From positions 1 through 9,956 of the forward strand of contig DNDO01000115.1 in the NCBI GenBank assembly GCA_003484265.1: DNA of 9,956 nucleotides, in the 5' to 3' direction. Below are positions 1-6,325 of this stretch, piece by piece (position 1 is the first letter of the stretch; the number at the start of each line of letters is the position of its first letter). Both the position numbers and the translations under genes were made by a program. The stretch is from Anaerolineae bacterium. Its GTDB lineage: Bacteria; Chloroflexota; Anaerolineae; Anaerolineales; Villigracilaceae. The notes beneath the pieces were generated by a model. That model was given only the letters and a program-made list of their open reading frames with translations, had not been told where the DNA came from and did not search any database.

Positions 1-587
1 GGCAGGTCGGTATTGGCAAGCGGTAGTCCGTAGGCTTCGAGGATTTCCTTAACATCGGGACCGAGGAAGGGCAGGTTGTGAACGGTCACAAGCGACGCTA
101 TTCGGTTCTTTTTATCCTCCCAACGCTTAACGAGGTTGCCGTAGGCGGCAGACGCGGTGTGCCAATCATTACAATGAATGACATTCGGGTTCCAGTTGAT
201 ATGGCGCGAGAACTCCAATGCGGCGAGCGAAAAGAAAATGTATTTTTCCGCATCGAGTTTATTGTTGGATGAATATACAGTGCCGCTGGCGCGGATCGGG
301 TCGCCGTTGATGAAGTAGACGGGCATGCCGTCCAGCGCGCCCTCGAACGCCTCCACTTGGACCTCGGTATTGCCGCGCGGGATCGAATAGAGTCCCAGCG
401 GCTTGAGCGACTCTTCACGGATGACGGAGTGCATCGGCAAAACAAGGCGCACGTCAACTTTTACTTCTTCGTTCGACAAGGCTCGCAAGGCACGCGGCAG
501 GGTTCCCGCCACATCTCCCAGTCCCCCAACTTTTACAAAAGGTTCGGCTTCCGCCGCAAGGAAGAGTACATTGATGGTTTGAGGCAT
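1..587 (-). CDS. glgA: Glycogen synthase, N-terminal part (cut by window edge)
   Basis: This is the first 195 codons of a GT5-family glycogen/starch synthase, which transfers glucose from ADP-glucose to the growing alpha-1,4-glucan in the cytoplasm. The ATG is at 587 and the frame stays open to position 1, so the C-terminal GT-B half is missing only because the window ends. Seen in the translation: a beta strand INVLFLAAEAEPF, then KVGGLGDV at residues 19-26, the ADP-glucose-binding loop of the family (KTGGLADV in E. coli). VIHCNDWHTA at about 137-146 and VTVHNLPFLG at about 167-176 match the GT5 signatures DVVHAHDWH and TVHNLAYQG. No good Shine-Dalgarno sequence precedes the ATG; the upstream bases are A/T-rich and I could not settle a promoter. 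Family assignment is firm. Glycogen rather than another GT5 product is inference. Confidence 0.93.
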   Translation of the reverse strand, partial: MPQTINVLFLAAEAEPFVKVGGLGDVAGTLPRALRALSNEEVKVDVRLVLPMHSVIREESLKPLGLYSIPRGNTEVQVEAFEGALDGMPVYFINGDPIRASGTVYSSNNKLDAEKYIFFSLAALEFSRHINWNPNVIHCNDWHTASAAYGNLVKRWEDKKNRIASLVTVHNLPFLGPDVKEILEAYGLPLANTDL

Positions 588-733
588 AAATCAATTTTAC
601 ATCGAAATTCAAGATACTCTTTGGTCACTTTATGAAAGGTCGTCCAAATTATTTGAGACTTCGGAACTCTGGCAAGTGGAAGCCTGGTGTGTTTTCACGA
701 AGCGCCCCCAAATTGGATGAACCTGTTAACTAA

Positions 734-759
734 AACCGCCCTCAGTTATGAGGGCGGTT
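734..759 (-). terminator. Intrinsic terminator after tRNA-His
   Basis: A perfect 11-bp stem, 734-744 against 749-759, closes a 4-nt loop (745-748). Six of its pairs form a G+C-rich core (CCGCCC). Read on the minus strand the stem ends in GGTTTTAG, giving a short U tract. It starts 3 nt beyond the 3' end of tRNA-His, so it most likely ends the tRNA transcript, and possibly hisS read-through, before glgA. Confidence 0.85.
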
Positions 760-762
760 GAG

Positions 763-835
763 GGAGCCTGATGGGTTTCGAACCCACAACATCCACAGCC
801 ACAGTGTGGCGCTCTGCCGTTGAGCTACAGGCTCC
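763..835 (-). tRNA. tRNA-His (anticodon GTG)
   Basis: The minus strand folds into a full cloverleaf. The acceptor is 8 nt on the 5' side (GGAGCCTG) against CAGGCTC plus C73, followed by TA, a D arm GCTC/GAGC, an anticodon arm CCACA-CTGTGGC-TGTGG, a 5-nt variable loop, and a T arm GTGGG-TTCGAAA-CCCAT. The loop places GTG at positions 34-36, so it reads His codons. The extra 5' G (G-1) opposite C73 is the known identity element of bacterial tRNA-His and confirms the assignment. CCA is not encoded; the sequence after C73 runs CTCAACC. It lies 155 bp downstream of hisS on the same strand and has its own promoter and terminator. Confidence 0.97.
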
Positions 836-853
836 ATGGTGGAAGCGGTCAAA

Positions 854-881
854 ATTTTACCATAAATCAGCGAAGGTTCAA
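854..881 (-). promoter_or_regulatory. Promoter of tRNA-His
   Basis: On the minus strand, TTGAAC (881-876) is separated by 16 bp from TAAAAT (859-854). TGG directly before the -10 makes an extended -10. The tRNA 5' end is 18 bp beyond the -10, which leaves a leader of roughly 11 nt. Match to the housekeeping sigma consensus is good. No start site has been measured. Confidence 0.72.
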
Positions 882-990
882 TATCATCAATGTCTCGCCG
901 GCCATGGTCTCCCCCGGCTCGATTAACTCCAAACCAGGTTACAGATTCCGCGCTCTTTTGTTGTGCGGTTCGGAACTGATACCGACATTC

Positions 991-2262
991 TTATGCTTCC
1001 AAGAGTTTCCTGATCTCATTCGCAACCGCCTCACGCTTGACGATAATCTGATTCCCATTCGACAGGTTTTTCACAGCCGCCAATCCTTTTTCAGCTTCAT
1101 CAGGACCGACCGTCACTGCAACCTTCATTTTCATCTTGTCCGCGAATTTGAATTGCTTTGGTAATTTGGCAGGTTCAGGGAATACCAATACGTTCAACCC
1201 ATTGATACGCAACTCAGCCGCCAACCTATAAGATTCCAGCCACAGGGACTCATTAAACACAGTGACCAATACCTGCGCTGGACTTGGCTCAAATTCAGGC
1301 AGAAGCCCAGCCTCTTGAAGAATGATCCCGATCACAACATCACCCATTGCAAATCCGACGCCCGACAAAGGCTGTCCACCAACATCTGCAAGCAGGTTAT
1401 CGTACCGCCCGCCGCCAAAGATGGCGCGTTTCAACGAACCGCTTGTGTCGAACGCTTCGAAGACCGTGCCGGTGTAATATAAGAGTCCTCGCATGATATT
1501 GGGGTCGAACTTGACATAATCCTTTACACCCAGCACTTCGAGCGCAGCAAAGAGACGAGTCAACTCATCGCTTTTTTTCCATAAGTCAAAGTTGCCGAGG
1601 ATATCCTTCAAGCCAGCGAGTTGTGTTTGCGACAAACCAATTTCGAGCCCATACGCGTCCCATTTTGTGGATTCCATTTTTGTCCGACGATCGACTAAAT
1701 TTGAAACATCGAGTCTTTTCTCTTGAGAGATACCCAGCGCGTCGAATTCAGAATCCATCAGGCGGCGGTTATTTACATAGATCAGAGCCCGCTCCGGGCT
1801 GAGTCCAACCGAGCGGAGAAAGGTTGCGCCAACGGCTATCAGTTCCGCGTCCGCTTCAGGTGAGTTGACTCCCAACATGTCGATATTCCATTGAAAGAAT
1901 TCGCGTGAACGTCCTTTTTGCGGTTGTTCATAACGCCAAAATGGACCGAACGACCACCAGCGCACAGGATACGTCAACTCATTTTGTTTCTCAGCGATCA
2001 TGCGCGCAAGTGAAGGGGTAAGTTCAGGGCGGAGTGTCACCAACTCCCCGCCGCGATCTTCAAAGGTGAACGACTGTTTTTTGACCAGTTCCTCACCCGA
2101 TTTTGCCGCGTAAAGATCAATAGTCTCGATGAATGGACCGTCCCATTCCTGGTAACCGAACATTTGCGAAGCCGCGCGCACCTTATCAAAGATAAAGTTA
2201 CGTAGAAACATCTGCTCGGGATAAAACTCGCGGGTGCCTTTTACCGTTTTTACTTTGCTCAT
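991..2262 (-). CDS. hisS: Histidyl-tRNA synthetase
   Basis: This class II aminoacyl-tRNA synthetase attaches histidine to tRNA-His in the cytoplasm. At 423 aa it has the usual bacterial length. Residue numbers are from the ATG at 2262. The N-terminal VKGTREFYPEQ is typical. Motif 2 is FWRYEQPQKGRSREFFQ (108-124), the histidine-binding signature is RGLLYYTGTVFEAF (258-271), and motif 3 is GGGRYDNLL (283-291). The remainder (about 328-423) fits the anticodon-binding domain, with VLVTVFNES and VAVTVGPDE strands. RPELTPSLARM and QWNIDMLGVNSPEADAEL resemble archaeal/eukaryotic-type HisRS more than the E. coli RPEGTA and HQ forms; that is from memory. A GTG two codons earlier (2268) is in frame, but AGGAG at 2272-2268 overlaps it and sits 5 nt before the ATG, so the ATG is preferred. 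Its substrate tRNA gene lies just downstream. Confidence 0.97.
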   Translation of the reverse strand: MSKVKTVKGTREFYPEQMFLRNFIFDKVRAASQMFGYQEWDGPFIETIDLYAAKSGEELVKKQSFTFEDRGGELVTLRPELTPSLARMIAEKQNELTYPVRWWSFGPFWRYEQPQKGRSREFFQWNIDMLGVNSPEADAELIAVGATFLRSVGLSPERALIYVNNRRLMDSEFDALGISQEKRLDVSNLVDRRTKMESTKWDAYGLEIGLSQTQLAGLKDILGNFDLWKKSDELTRLFAALEVLGVKDYVKFDPNIMRGLLYYTGTVFEAFDTSGSLKRAIFGGGRYDNLLADVGGQPLSGVGFAMGDVVIGIILQEAGLLPEFEPSPAQVLVTVFNESLWLESYRLAAELRINGLNVLVFPEPAKLPKQFKFADKMKMKVAVTVGPDEAEKGLAAVKNLSNGNQIIVKREAVANEIRKLLEA

Positions 2263-2267
2263 AAACA

Positions 2268-2272
2268 CTCCT
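2268..2272 (-). promoter_or_regulatory. Shine-Dalgarno site of hisS
   Basis: AGGAG on the minus strand lies 5 nt before the ATG at 2262. It overlaps the alternative GTG at 2268 and so argues against that start. Confidence 0.7.
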
Positions 2273-2318
2273 GGTCTTGATACGGACGAAGAAAACCACT
2301 TCGCCTACTCGACCATTC

Positions 2319-2343
2319 TCAAAATTCAGCGGTTGAATTTTGA
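2319..2343. repeat. Perfect inverted repeat, candidate operator
   Basis: TCAAAATTCA (2319-2328) is repeated exactly as its complement TGAATTTTGA (2334-2343) around the 5-bp spacer GCGGT. The right arm covers the -35 box of the methyltransferase promoter, so a dimeric DNA-binding protein here would block RNA polymerase. It also lies upstream of the divergent hisS. As RNA the arms are A/U-rich and would make only a weak hairpin, and no T tract follows on the plus strand before the -10. An operator is therefore likelier than a terminator. The regulator is unknown and no regulator gene lies in the window. Confidence 0.55.
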
Positions 2344-2360
2344 ATTATTTTTGGTATAAT
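2333..2360 (+). promoter_or_regulatory. Promoter of the methyltransferase gene
   Basis: TTGAAT (2333-2338), a 16-bp spacer and a perfect TATAAT (2355-2360), with TGG just before it as an extended -10. The expected start is about 2367, giving a leader of about 20 nt that contains AAGGAG (2375-2380), 6 nt before the ATG. This is one of the clearest regulatory signals in the window. Confidence 0.85.
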
Positions 2361-2386
2361 CTGCAAACCAACAGAAGGAGTTACAA

Positions 2387-3187
2387 ATGGAAATCAATTA
2401 TAAAGAAACCAGCAAAGACCTGCTCGTTCGCATCGACATTCATGAAAAATATGGCTCCGCCAATATTGACGCTTGGACGAATGAAATGCTCCAACCCAAA
2501 TCAGGCATGAACATCCTCGATGTCGGCTGCGGCGCGGGCAAGCTTTCTTTTCTGTTCGACGATTATACTAAAGGACAGGCAAAAATCACGGGCGGCGACT
2601 TCTCAGAAGAACTATTGGATAGGGCTCGCACAAAGAACAAGGAACGCGGCTCGAACATCGACTTCCAATTCTTGGACTTCAACAAACCCTTTAACTTCGA
2701 TGACAATACCTTCGACCTGTGCACAAGCGCTTTCGCGATCTATTACGCATCAGATCTGGACTTTACATTTGGCGAGGCTCACCGCGTCCTAAAGCCCGGC
2801 GGACGTCTCTTCGTCTCGGGACCGTTGCCTGAGAATAAGCAGATGTTCTATGAAATCATCAAGGAAGCCACCGACGCGACAATTCCGCCAATGCCCGGCT
2901 CCTCCCGCTTTAAAGGCGACATCTTCAACACCATTGACAAGATATTCGCCAAGACCGAACTGCACAAGTTCGAGAACCACCTCACCTTTCCAGAAGTCGC
3001 TCCGTTCATTGACTACGTCCGCGCCTCCTTGAGCGAAGACCGCAAACTATGGACGTCCATGTTCAACGGCAAGGATGAATACGAAGTCTTGATCGGCAAG
3101 ATCACTGATGTCGCCACCAGTTGGTTCGTACGTGACGGTGAATTGGTTATGACCAAGGTCGTCGGCGGGATATTAGCGACGAAATAA
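2387..3187 (+). CDS. Class I SAM-dependent methyltransferase
   Basis: A 266-aa cytoplasmic Rossmann-fold methyltransferase of the Methyltransf_11 / UbiE-like kind. Seen in the protein: motif I ILDVGCGAGKLS (43-54), which binds S-adenosylmethionine; the acidic end of strand 2 at GGDFSEELL (69-77, D71 likely contacting the ribose); a motif II region DNTFDLCTSAFAIYY (106-120); and the post-motif LKPGGRLFVSGP (135-146). The C-terminal third (about 150-266) shows no motif I know and would form the substrate cap, so the substrate cannot be named. Start choice is firm: AAGGAG lies 6 nt upstream of the ATG, and a strong promoter precedes it. The gene is divergent from hisS and followed by a palindromic repeat, so it is probably transcribed alone or with the deacetylase gene after it. 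Confidence 0.9.
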   Translation: MEINYKETSKDLLVRIDIHEKYGSANIDAWTNEMLQPKSGMNILDVGCGAGKLSFLFDDYTKGQAKITGGDFSEELLDRARTKNKERGSNIDFQFLDFNKPFNFDDNTFDLCTSAFAIYYASDLDFTFGEAHRVLKPGGRLFVSGPLPENKQMFYEIIKEATDATIPPMPGSSRFKGDIFNTIDKIFAKTELHKFENHLTFPEVAPFIDYVRASLSEDRKLWTSMFNGKDEYEVLIGKITDVATSWFVRDGELVMTKVVGGILATK

Positions 3188-3191
3188 TAGT

Positions 3192-3279
3192 TGTCATTGC
3201 GAGGGCATTCTTGCTTTTTGCCCGAAGCAATCTTCCTGTAAAAATCGGGATTGCTCTGCAAGGAACGCTCTCAATGACA
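3192..3279. repeat. Palindromic intergenic repeat (MITE/REP-like)
   Basis: An 88-bp element has near-perfect terminal inverted repeats. TGTCATTGCGAG (3192-3203) faces CTCTCAATGACA (3268-3279), with 11 of 12 positions pairing. Inside it, AGCAATC (3226-3232) pairs with GATTGCT (3249-3255). The ends and the GAAGCAATC core match a family of GTCATTGCGAG...GAAGCAATC intergenic repeats seen in many bacterial genomes; that statement is from memory, and no copy number is visible here. It starts 4 bp after the methyltransferase stop codon and ends 10 bp before the deacetylase start. As RNA it would fold into a long interrupted hairpin that could shield or end the upstream message. It encodes nothing. 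Confidence 0.75.
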
Positions 3280-3289
3280 TAATTTAATT

Positions 3290-3922
3290 ATGAACTTCTC
3301 CGGCAAACGCGTCCTTTTCCTTGGCGCGCACCCTGACGATATCGAGTTGGGGTGCGGCGCTTTGTTGCACCACATCACCAGCCAGACGGACGTATTGTGT
3401 GTCACGCTTTCAGACAATCAAAAGAATCCCAACCTGCAAAATGTAAAAAGCGAACACTTTGAGGCAATGTCGGTGTTGAGAGTGCCGAAGGAAAAGATAG
3501 TTTTGGGTCCGTTTACGACGCGCGTTTTCCCCAACGCAAGGCAGGAAATCCTCGAATACTTCCTCAAACTTCGCAGGGATTTCAAACCCGACCTGATCTT
3601 CACGCACTCCAAACAGGATGTACATCAAGATCATAACACGATGACTGATGAAGCCTTGCGCGCATTCCGAGGTATCACGGTTTTAGGGTTCGATGTCGTT
3701 CGTTCCTCTTACGGCTTCTTCCCGAATTTTCTGGCAGAGGTCAACGAAGAGGATGTCAACAAAAAGATCGAAGCATTATCGAAGTACGAAACCTACCGCG
3801 ACCGCTATTATTTCAACAGCGAATTGACGCGTTCGATCATGGTACGTCATGGTGCACTGGCGGAACGTCCATTTGCAGAGGGGTTTGATATATTAAGAAT
3901 TGTCGGGCAGTTCGGGGAATAA
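3290..3922 (+). CDS. PIG-L/LmbE-family zinc deacetylase
   Basis: This 210-aa protein belongs to the PIG-L (LmbE) family, zinc hydrolases that remove acetyl groups from N-acetylglucosamine-type sugars or glycosides. The N-terminal strand RVLFLGAHPDDIELGCG (7-23) carries the AHPDD signature. By family analogy H14 and D17 bind zinc and D16 is the catalytic base. HSKQDVHQDH (106-115) supplies the third zinc ligand, probably H115. The length is usual for the family. The substrate cannot be told; BshB-like, mycothiol-type and antibiotic-modifying members share these motifs. No recognisable Shine-Dalgarno precedes the ATG, and the bases just upstream are A/T-rich and end in the palindromic repeat. 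The ATG is still favoured because the conserved core begins almost at once. Translation may depend on the upstream gene or be leaderless. Confidence 0.88.
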   Translation: MNFSGKRVLFLGAHPDDIELGCGALLHHITSQTDVLCVTLSDNQKNPNLQNVKSEHFEAMSVLRVPKEKIVLGPFTTRVFPNARQEILEYFLKLRRDFKPDLIFTHSKQDVHQDHNTMTDEALRAFRGITVLGFDVVRSSYGFFPNFLAEVNEEDVNKKIEALSKYETYRDRYYFNSELTRSIMVRHGALAERPFAEGFDILRIVGQFGE

Positions 3923-4021
3923 CCCTCAGAATAATTAATACGGCAGAGGGGTGCAAGTCAAATTATCGTGTGCTACATTTTTATTTCAGTCAGCCTTACG
4001 AGGGGCGATATATGCATCGAA

Positions 4022-4027
4022 AGAGGA
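4022..4027 (+). promoter_or_regulatory. Shine-Dalgarno site of the MFS exporter
   Basis: AGAGGA with a 7-nt gap to the ATG at 4035 decides the start. The in-frame GTG at 3951 would add 28 residues that do not look like a conserved N-terminus. Confidence 0.65.
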
Positions 4028-4034
4028 ATCGTCC

Positions 4035-5303
4035 ATGACAACATCATCCCAGCCCATCCCTGAGAATTGGGCAGTCCGCTTTGTCACCTTATGGATGGGG
4101 CAGGCTATCTCACTGCTTGGCAGTCAATTGGTACAGTTCGCCATTATCTGGTATCTCACCCAAACCACGAACTCCGCAACAACCCTGGCATTCGCATCCA
4201 TGATGGGATTGTTGCCAAGCGTAATCCTCTCGCCGTTCATCGGCACCTGGGTGGACAGGGGCAACCGCCGTCTATTCTTAATCGCCGCAGACGCGACAGT
4301 GGCAATTGCTACGGTTATTCTGGCAATCCTGTTCACGCTGGAGATCGTTCAGATCTGGCACATTTATGTTGTGTTATTTGTCCGTGCAGTAGCGGGAGGC
4401 TTTCATCAATCCGCGTTAGGGGCATCGGTCGTTTTGCTCGTCCCCAAGGAACAACTCGCGCGCGTGCAGGGATTTACGCAGGCACTGCATGGCGGGTTGA
4501 ACATCATCTCTGCGCCGCTCGGAGCATATCTACTGTCTGTCCTGCCCATGCAGGGAATCCTTGGAATCGATGTTACTACTGCTCTTATCGCCGTTACCAT
4601 CGTGGCCTTCACTCACATCCCTCAGCCTGGCAAGGCTTCCATTGAACCGTCCACTTTCTGGCAGGATTTCGCGGCGGGCTTCCGCTATATCATCGCCTGG
4701 CGCGGACTTCTCATCCTGCTTGGCATGGTCATGGCAATCAATTTCTTTTACAACGCCACTGAGCCGTTGACTCCCCTGCTTATTACGAATCATTTCAAAG
4801 GAGGCGCGAGTCAACTTGGCTTATGGCTGGCGCTCTTTGCAGGCGGGACGCTTGTAGGCGGGATCATATTGGGAATATGGGGCGGCTTCAAGCGCAAGGT
4901 CTTGACTGCGCACATCGGCTTGATCTTGATGGGCCTGACAACGGTAACCGTCGGCCTTGTATCACCGGAAATGTTCTGGGTCGGTGTCGCCGCCAACACG
5001 GGAATGGGACTGCTCCTGCCGATCATCAACGGATCATTCGGCGCGACCTTGCAAGCCGCCATTGCCCCTGAAATGCAGGGACGTGTCTTCGCCTTTATCA
5101 TGAGCGCGGCCATGCTGGTTTCGCCGATTGGGTTGATCATTGCAGGTCCGTTTGCAGATCGTTTTGGGATTCAGCCCTGGTTTCTAATCGCTGGCATTAC
5201 CTGTTCATTGATGGGAGTCGCGGGGTTCTTTATCCCAGATGTAATGGGGATCGAAGGGGTTGACCATTCAACTGCCAGTTCTCAATCCGTCGCGGGGAAA
5301 TAG
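4035..5303 (+). CDS. MFS exporter, MefA-like
   Basis: A 422-aa inner-membrane major facilitator transporter with about 12 hydrophobic segments, expected to export small molecules using the proton gradient. The N-terminus WAVRFVTLWMGQAISLLGSQ, followed by IIWYLTQTT, resembles the Mef macrolide-efflux / EntS-like branch (MFS_3). The loop after TM2, GTWVDRGNRR (70-79), is motif A. A second half with repeated Gly-rich helices (GGTLVGGIILGIWGGFKRK, and later GMGLLLPIINGSFGATLQ) and the tail FIMSAAMLVSPIGLIIAGPFADRFG are typical of that branch. The start at 4035 is set by AGAGGA. It follows the deacetylase after about 110 bp, in which I see no convincing promoter. It converges with the DUF998 gene 17 bp away. 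Resistance to a drug cannot be claimed; many such proteins have unknown cargo. Confidence 0.9.
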   Translation: MTTSSQPIPENWAVRFVTLWMGQAISLLGSQLVQFAIIWYLTQTTNSATTLAFASMMGLLPSVILSPFIGTWVDRGNRRLFLIAADATVAIATVILAILFTLEIVQIWHIYVVLFVRAVAGGFHQSALGASVVLLVPKEQLARVQGFTQALHGGLNIISAPLGAYLLSVLPMQGILGIDVTTALIAVTIVAFTHIPQPGKASIEPSTFWQDFAAGFRYIIAWRGLLILLGMVMAINFFYNATEPLTPLLITNHFKGGASQLGLWLALFAGGTLVGGIILGIWGGFKRKVLTAHIGLILMGLTTVTVGLVSPEMFWVGVAANTGMGLLLPIINGSFGATLQAAIAPEMQGRVFAFIMSAAMLVSPIGLIIAGPFADRFGIQPWFLIAGITCSLMGVAGFFIPDVMGIEGVDHSTASSQSVAGK

Positions 5304-5320
5304 CAGAGGAACAGGGACGA

Positions 5321-5941
5321 TCAAAGAATCTGAAAAAAGACAAACCACCAGATGAAATGTAAAAATAGGAGAAGCCGTTGCTGTAATCCTAGCAGCGGTT
5401 GCCAATTTATTTCAGACTCGGTCGGAGCTTTTTGAAAAAGAACCCCCAATCTTACGGAATTGCCATTCGATGAAAGAATAAGAAAAGTCAATAAAAGCAA
5501 GCCCATCAAGAATGAGAACACCAGGAACTTTTCCGATGGAGGGTTTTTATAGATTGCGGAAATCGAAAACATAAATGGAGACGCGCTTAGAAGTAATAAA
5601 AGCGCAATTACAGCGCTCGCGTGAATCTTGCCCCGAATTGTATCCCTCCGATTTTCAGGGTCGGTCGGAAAAATCCCAGCAAATAATATTGCAAGTCCTA
5701 TAAAGAAGAAGAGTATGGAAGGAACAAGATTGGTGAACAAACCGCCTGATTGAAAGGCAAATGCCATGAAACTTAATCCAAGAGGGACAAATCCCACCCA
5801 CCGCACGAGCCGCCCATAAACGGTTCCAAACATCCCCAATTCACTGATTGATTGCTGAGTGTGAGAGTAACCTGGAGTTAGACGCCCAGAAATTAGTATG
5901 ATCGCCAGGAATAAACATCCGCCGATAATAATGGCAGACAT
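5321..5941 (-). CDS. DUF998 integral membrane protein
   Basis: A 206-aa protein made almost wholly of hydrophobic segments, about six, at roughly 4-20, 46-64, 74-92, 109-130, 138-157 and 186-204. The short signature TQQSISELGMFGT after TM1, the GIFPTDPE loop after TM3 and KIHASAVIAL at the start of the next helix match the DUF998 family, whose function is unknown. The ATG at 5941 has GGAG 9 nt upstream. An in-frame GTG at 5956 with AAGG before it would add five residues and cannot be excluded. It lies 30 bp beyond the Rieske gene on the same strand, so it could be the tail of the suf operon. Its sequence is visibly more A+T-rich than the suf genes, which suggests a separate origin. No terminator hairpin is apparent at its end. 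Confidence 0.82.
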   Translation of the reverse strand: MSAIIIGGCLFLAIILISGRLTPGYSHTQQSISELGMFGTVYGRLVRWVGFVPLGLSFMAFAFQSGGLFTNLVPSILFFFIGLAILFAGIFPTDPENRRDTIRGKIHASAVIALLLLLSASPFMFSISAIYKNPPSEKFLVFSFLMGLLLLTFLILSSNGNSVRLGVLFQKAPTESEINWQPLLGLQQRLLLFLHFIWWFVFFQIL

Positions 5942-5971
5942 GGAAATGGACTCCACCAGGAAACCTTGTTT

Positions 5972-6322
5972 CTAATCCTTCGGTATGCCAAGATAGATCA
6001 TCTCATCCTGTATCTTAACAGGGTAGGCAGGGATGTCCACTACGGCGGGCATTTGCACTGCTTTGCCGGTCTTCACGTCGAACTCCGCACCATGTCGCGG
6101 GCAGACGATGTTGTACCCCTCCAGTTCCCCGTCACCAAGCGGACCATCGTCATGCGAACAAATATCGCCTATGGCAAACAACTGATCGGCGATTTTGAAA
6201 ATTACGATTGCCCTGCCTTCCACTTCGAGAAACAATCTTTCTCCGTTGGGAAGTTCACTCAAAGGGGCGATCTCTACATATTCAACTTTAACTTCTTCAA
6301 TTTTTGTGTAATCAAACGTCAT
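5972..6322 (-). CDS. Small Rieske [2Fe-2S] ferredoxin in suf operon
   Basis: A soluble 116-aa Rieske protein of the NirD / dioxygenase-ferredoxin type. The cluster motif is C55-x-H57 and C74-x2-H77 (CSHDDG ... CPRHGAEFD), so all four ligands are present. The family usually passes single electrons to oxygenases or reductases. No oxygenase gene is visible nearby. There is no signal peptide or membrane anchor, so it is cytoplasmic and not a bc-complex Rieske subunit. The ATG at 6322 lies 3 bp after the sufU stop codon; a GGTGGA site sits across the sufU end. Coupled position at the end of the suf genes suggests a client or electron donor for cluster assembly, which is inference. Confidence 0.93.
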   Translation of the reverse strand: MTFDYTKIEEVKVEYVEIAPLSELPNGERLFLEVEGRAIVIFKIADQLFAIGDICSHDDGPLGDGELEGYNIVCPRHGAEFDVKTGKAVQMPAVVDIPAYPVKIQDEMIYLGIPKD

Positions 6323-6325
6323 ATA

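Noticed and set aside
98..457. 119-codon open frame on the minus strand inside the glgA region
   Set aside because: It is Arg/Ser-rich and matches nothing, while another minus-strand frame over the same bases reads as a GT5 glycogen synthase with KVGGLGDV. It is an out-of-frame shadow.
656..670. Imperfect 15-bp palindrome AGACTTCGGAACTCT between glgA and the tRNA terminator
   Set aside because: It is short and imperfect, with three non-pairing positions including the centre. It is not placed against a promoter I can identify and could be chance.
820..1164. 114-codon plus-strand open frame over the tRNA-His promoter and the end of hisS
   Set aside because: It begins inside the tRNA gene and runs antisense to the conserved C-terminus of HisRS. 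It has no ribosome site and no recognisable domain.
2287..2303. Small CGAAG/CTTCG hairpin in the hisS leader, considered as a T-box or attenuator
   Set aside because: The stem is only 5 bp, and the whole leader is too short for a T-box with specifier loop and antiterminator.
3926..3953. CCCTC and GAGGG pair between the deacetylase and MFS genes, considered as a terminator
   Set aside because: It has only five pairs around an 18-nt loop and no T tract follows.
3951..4034. In-frame GTG that would extend the MFS exporter by 28 residues
   Set aside because: There is no good Shine-Dalgarno sequence, and the extension is unlike MFS N-termini, whereas the ATG at 4035 has AGAGGA 7 nt upstream.
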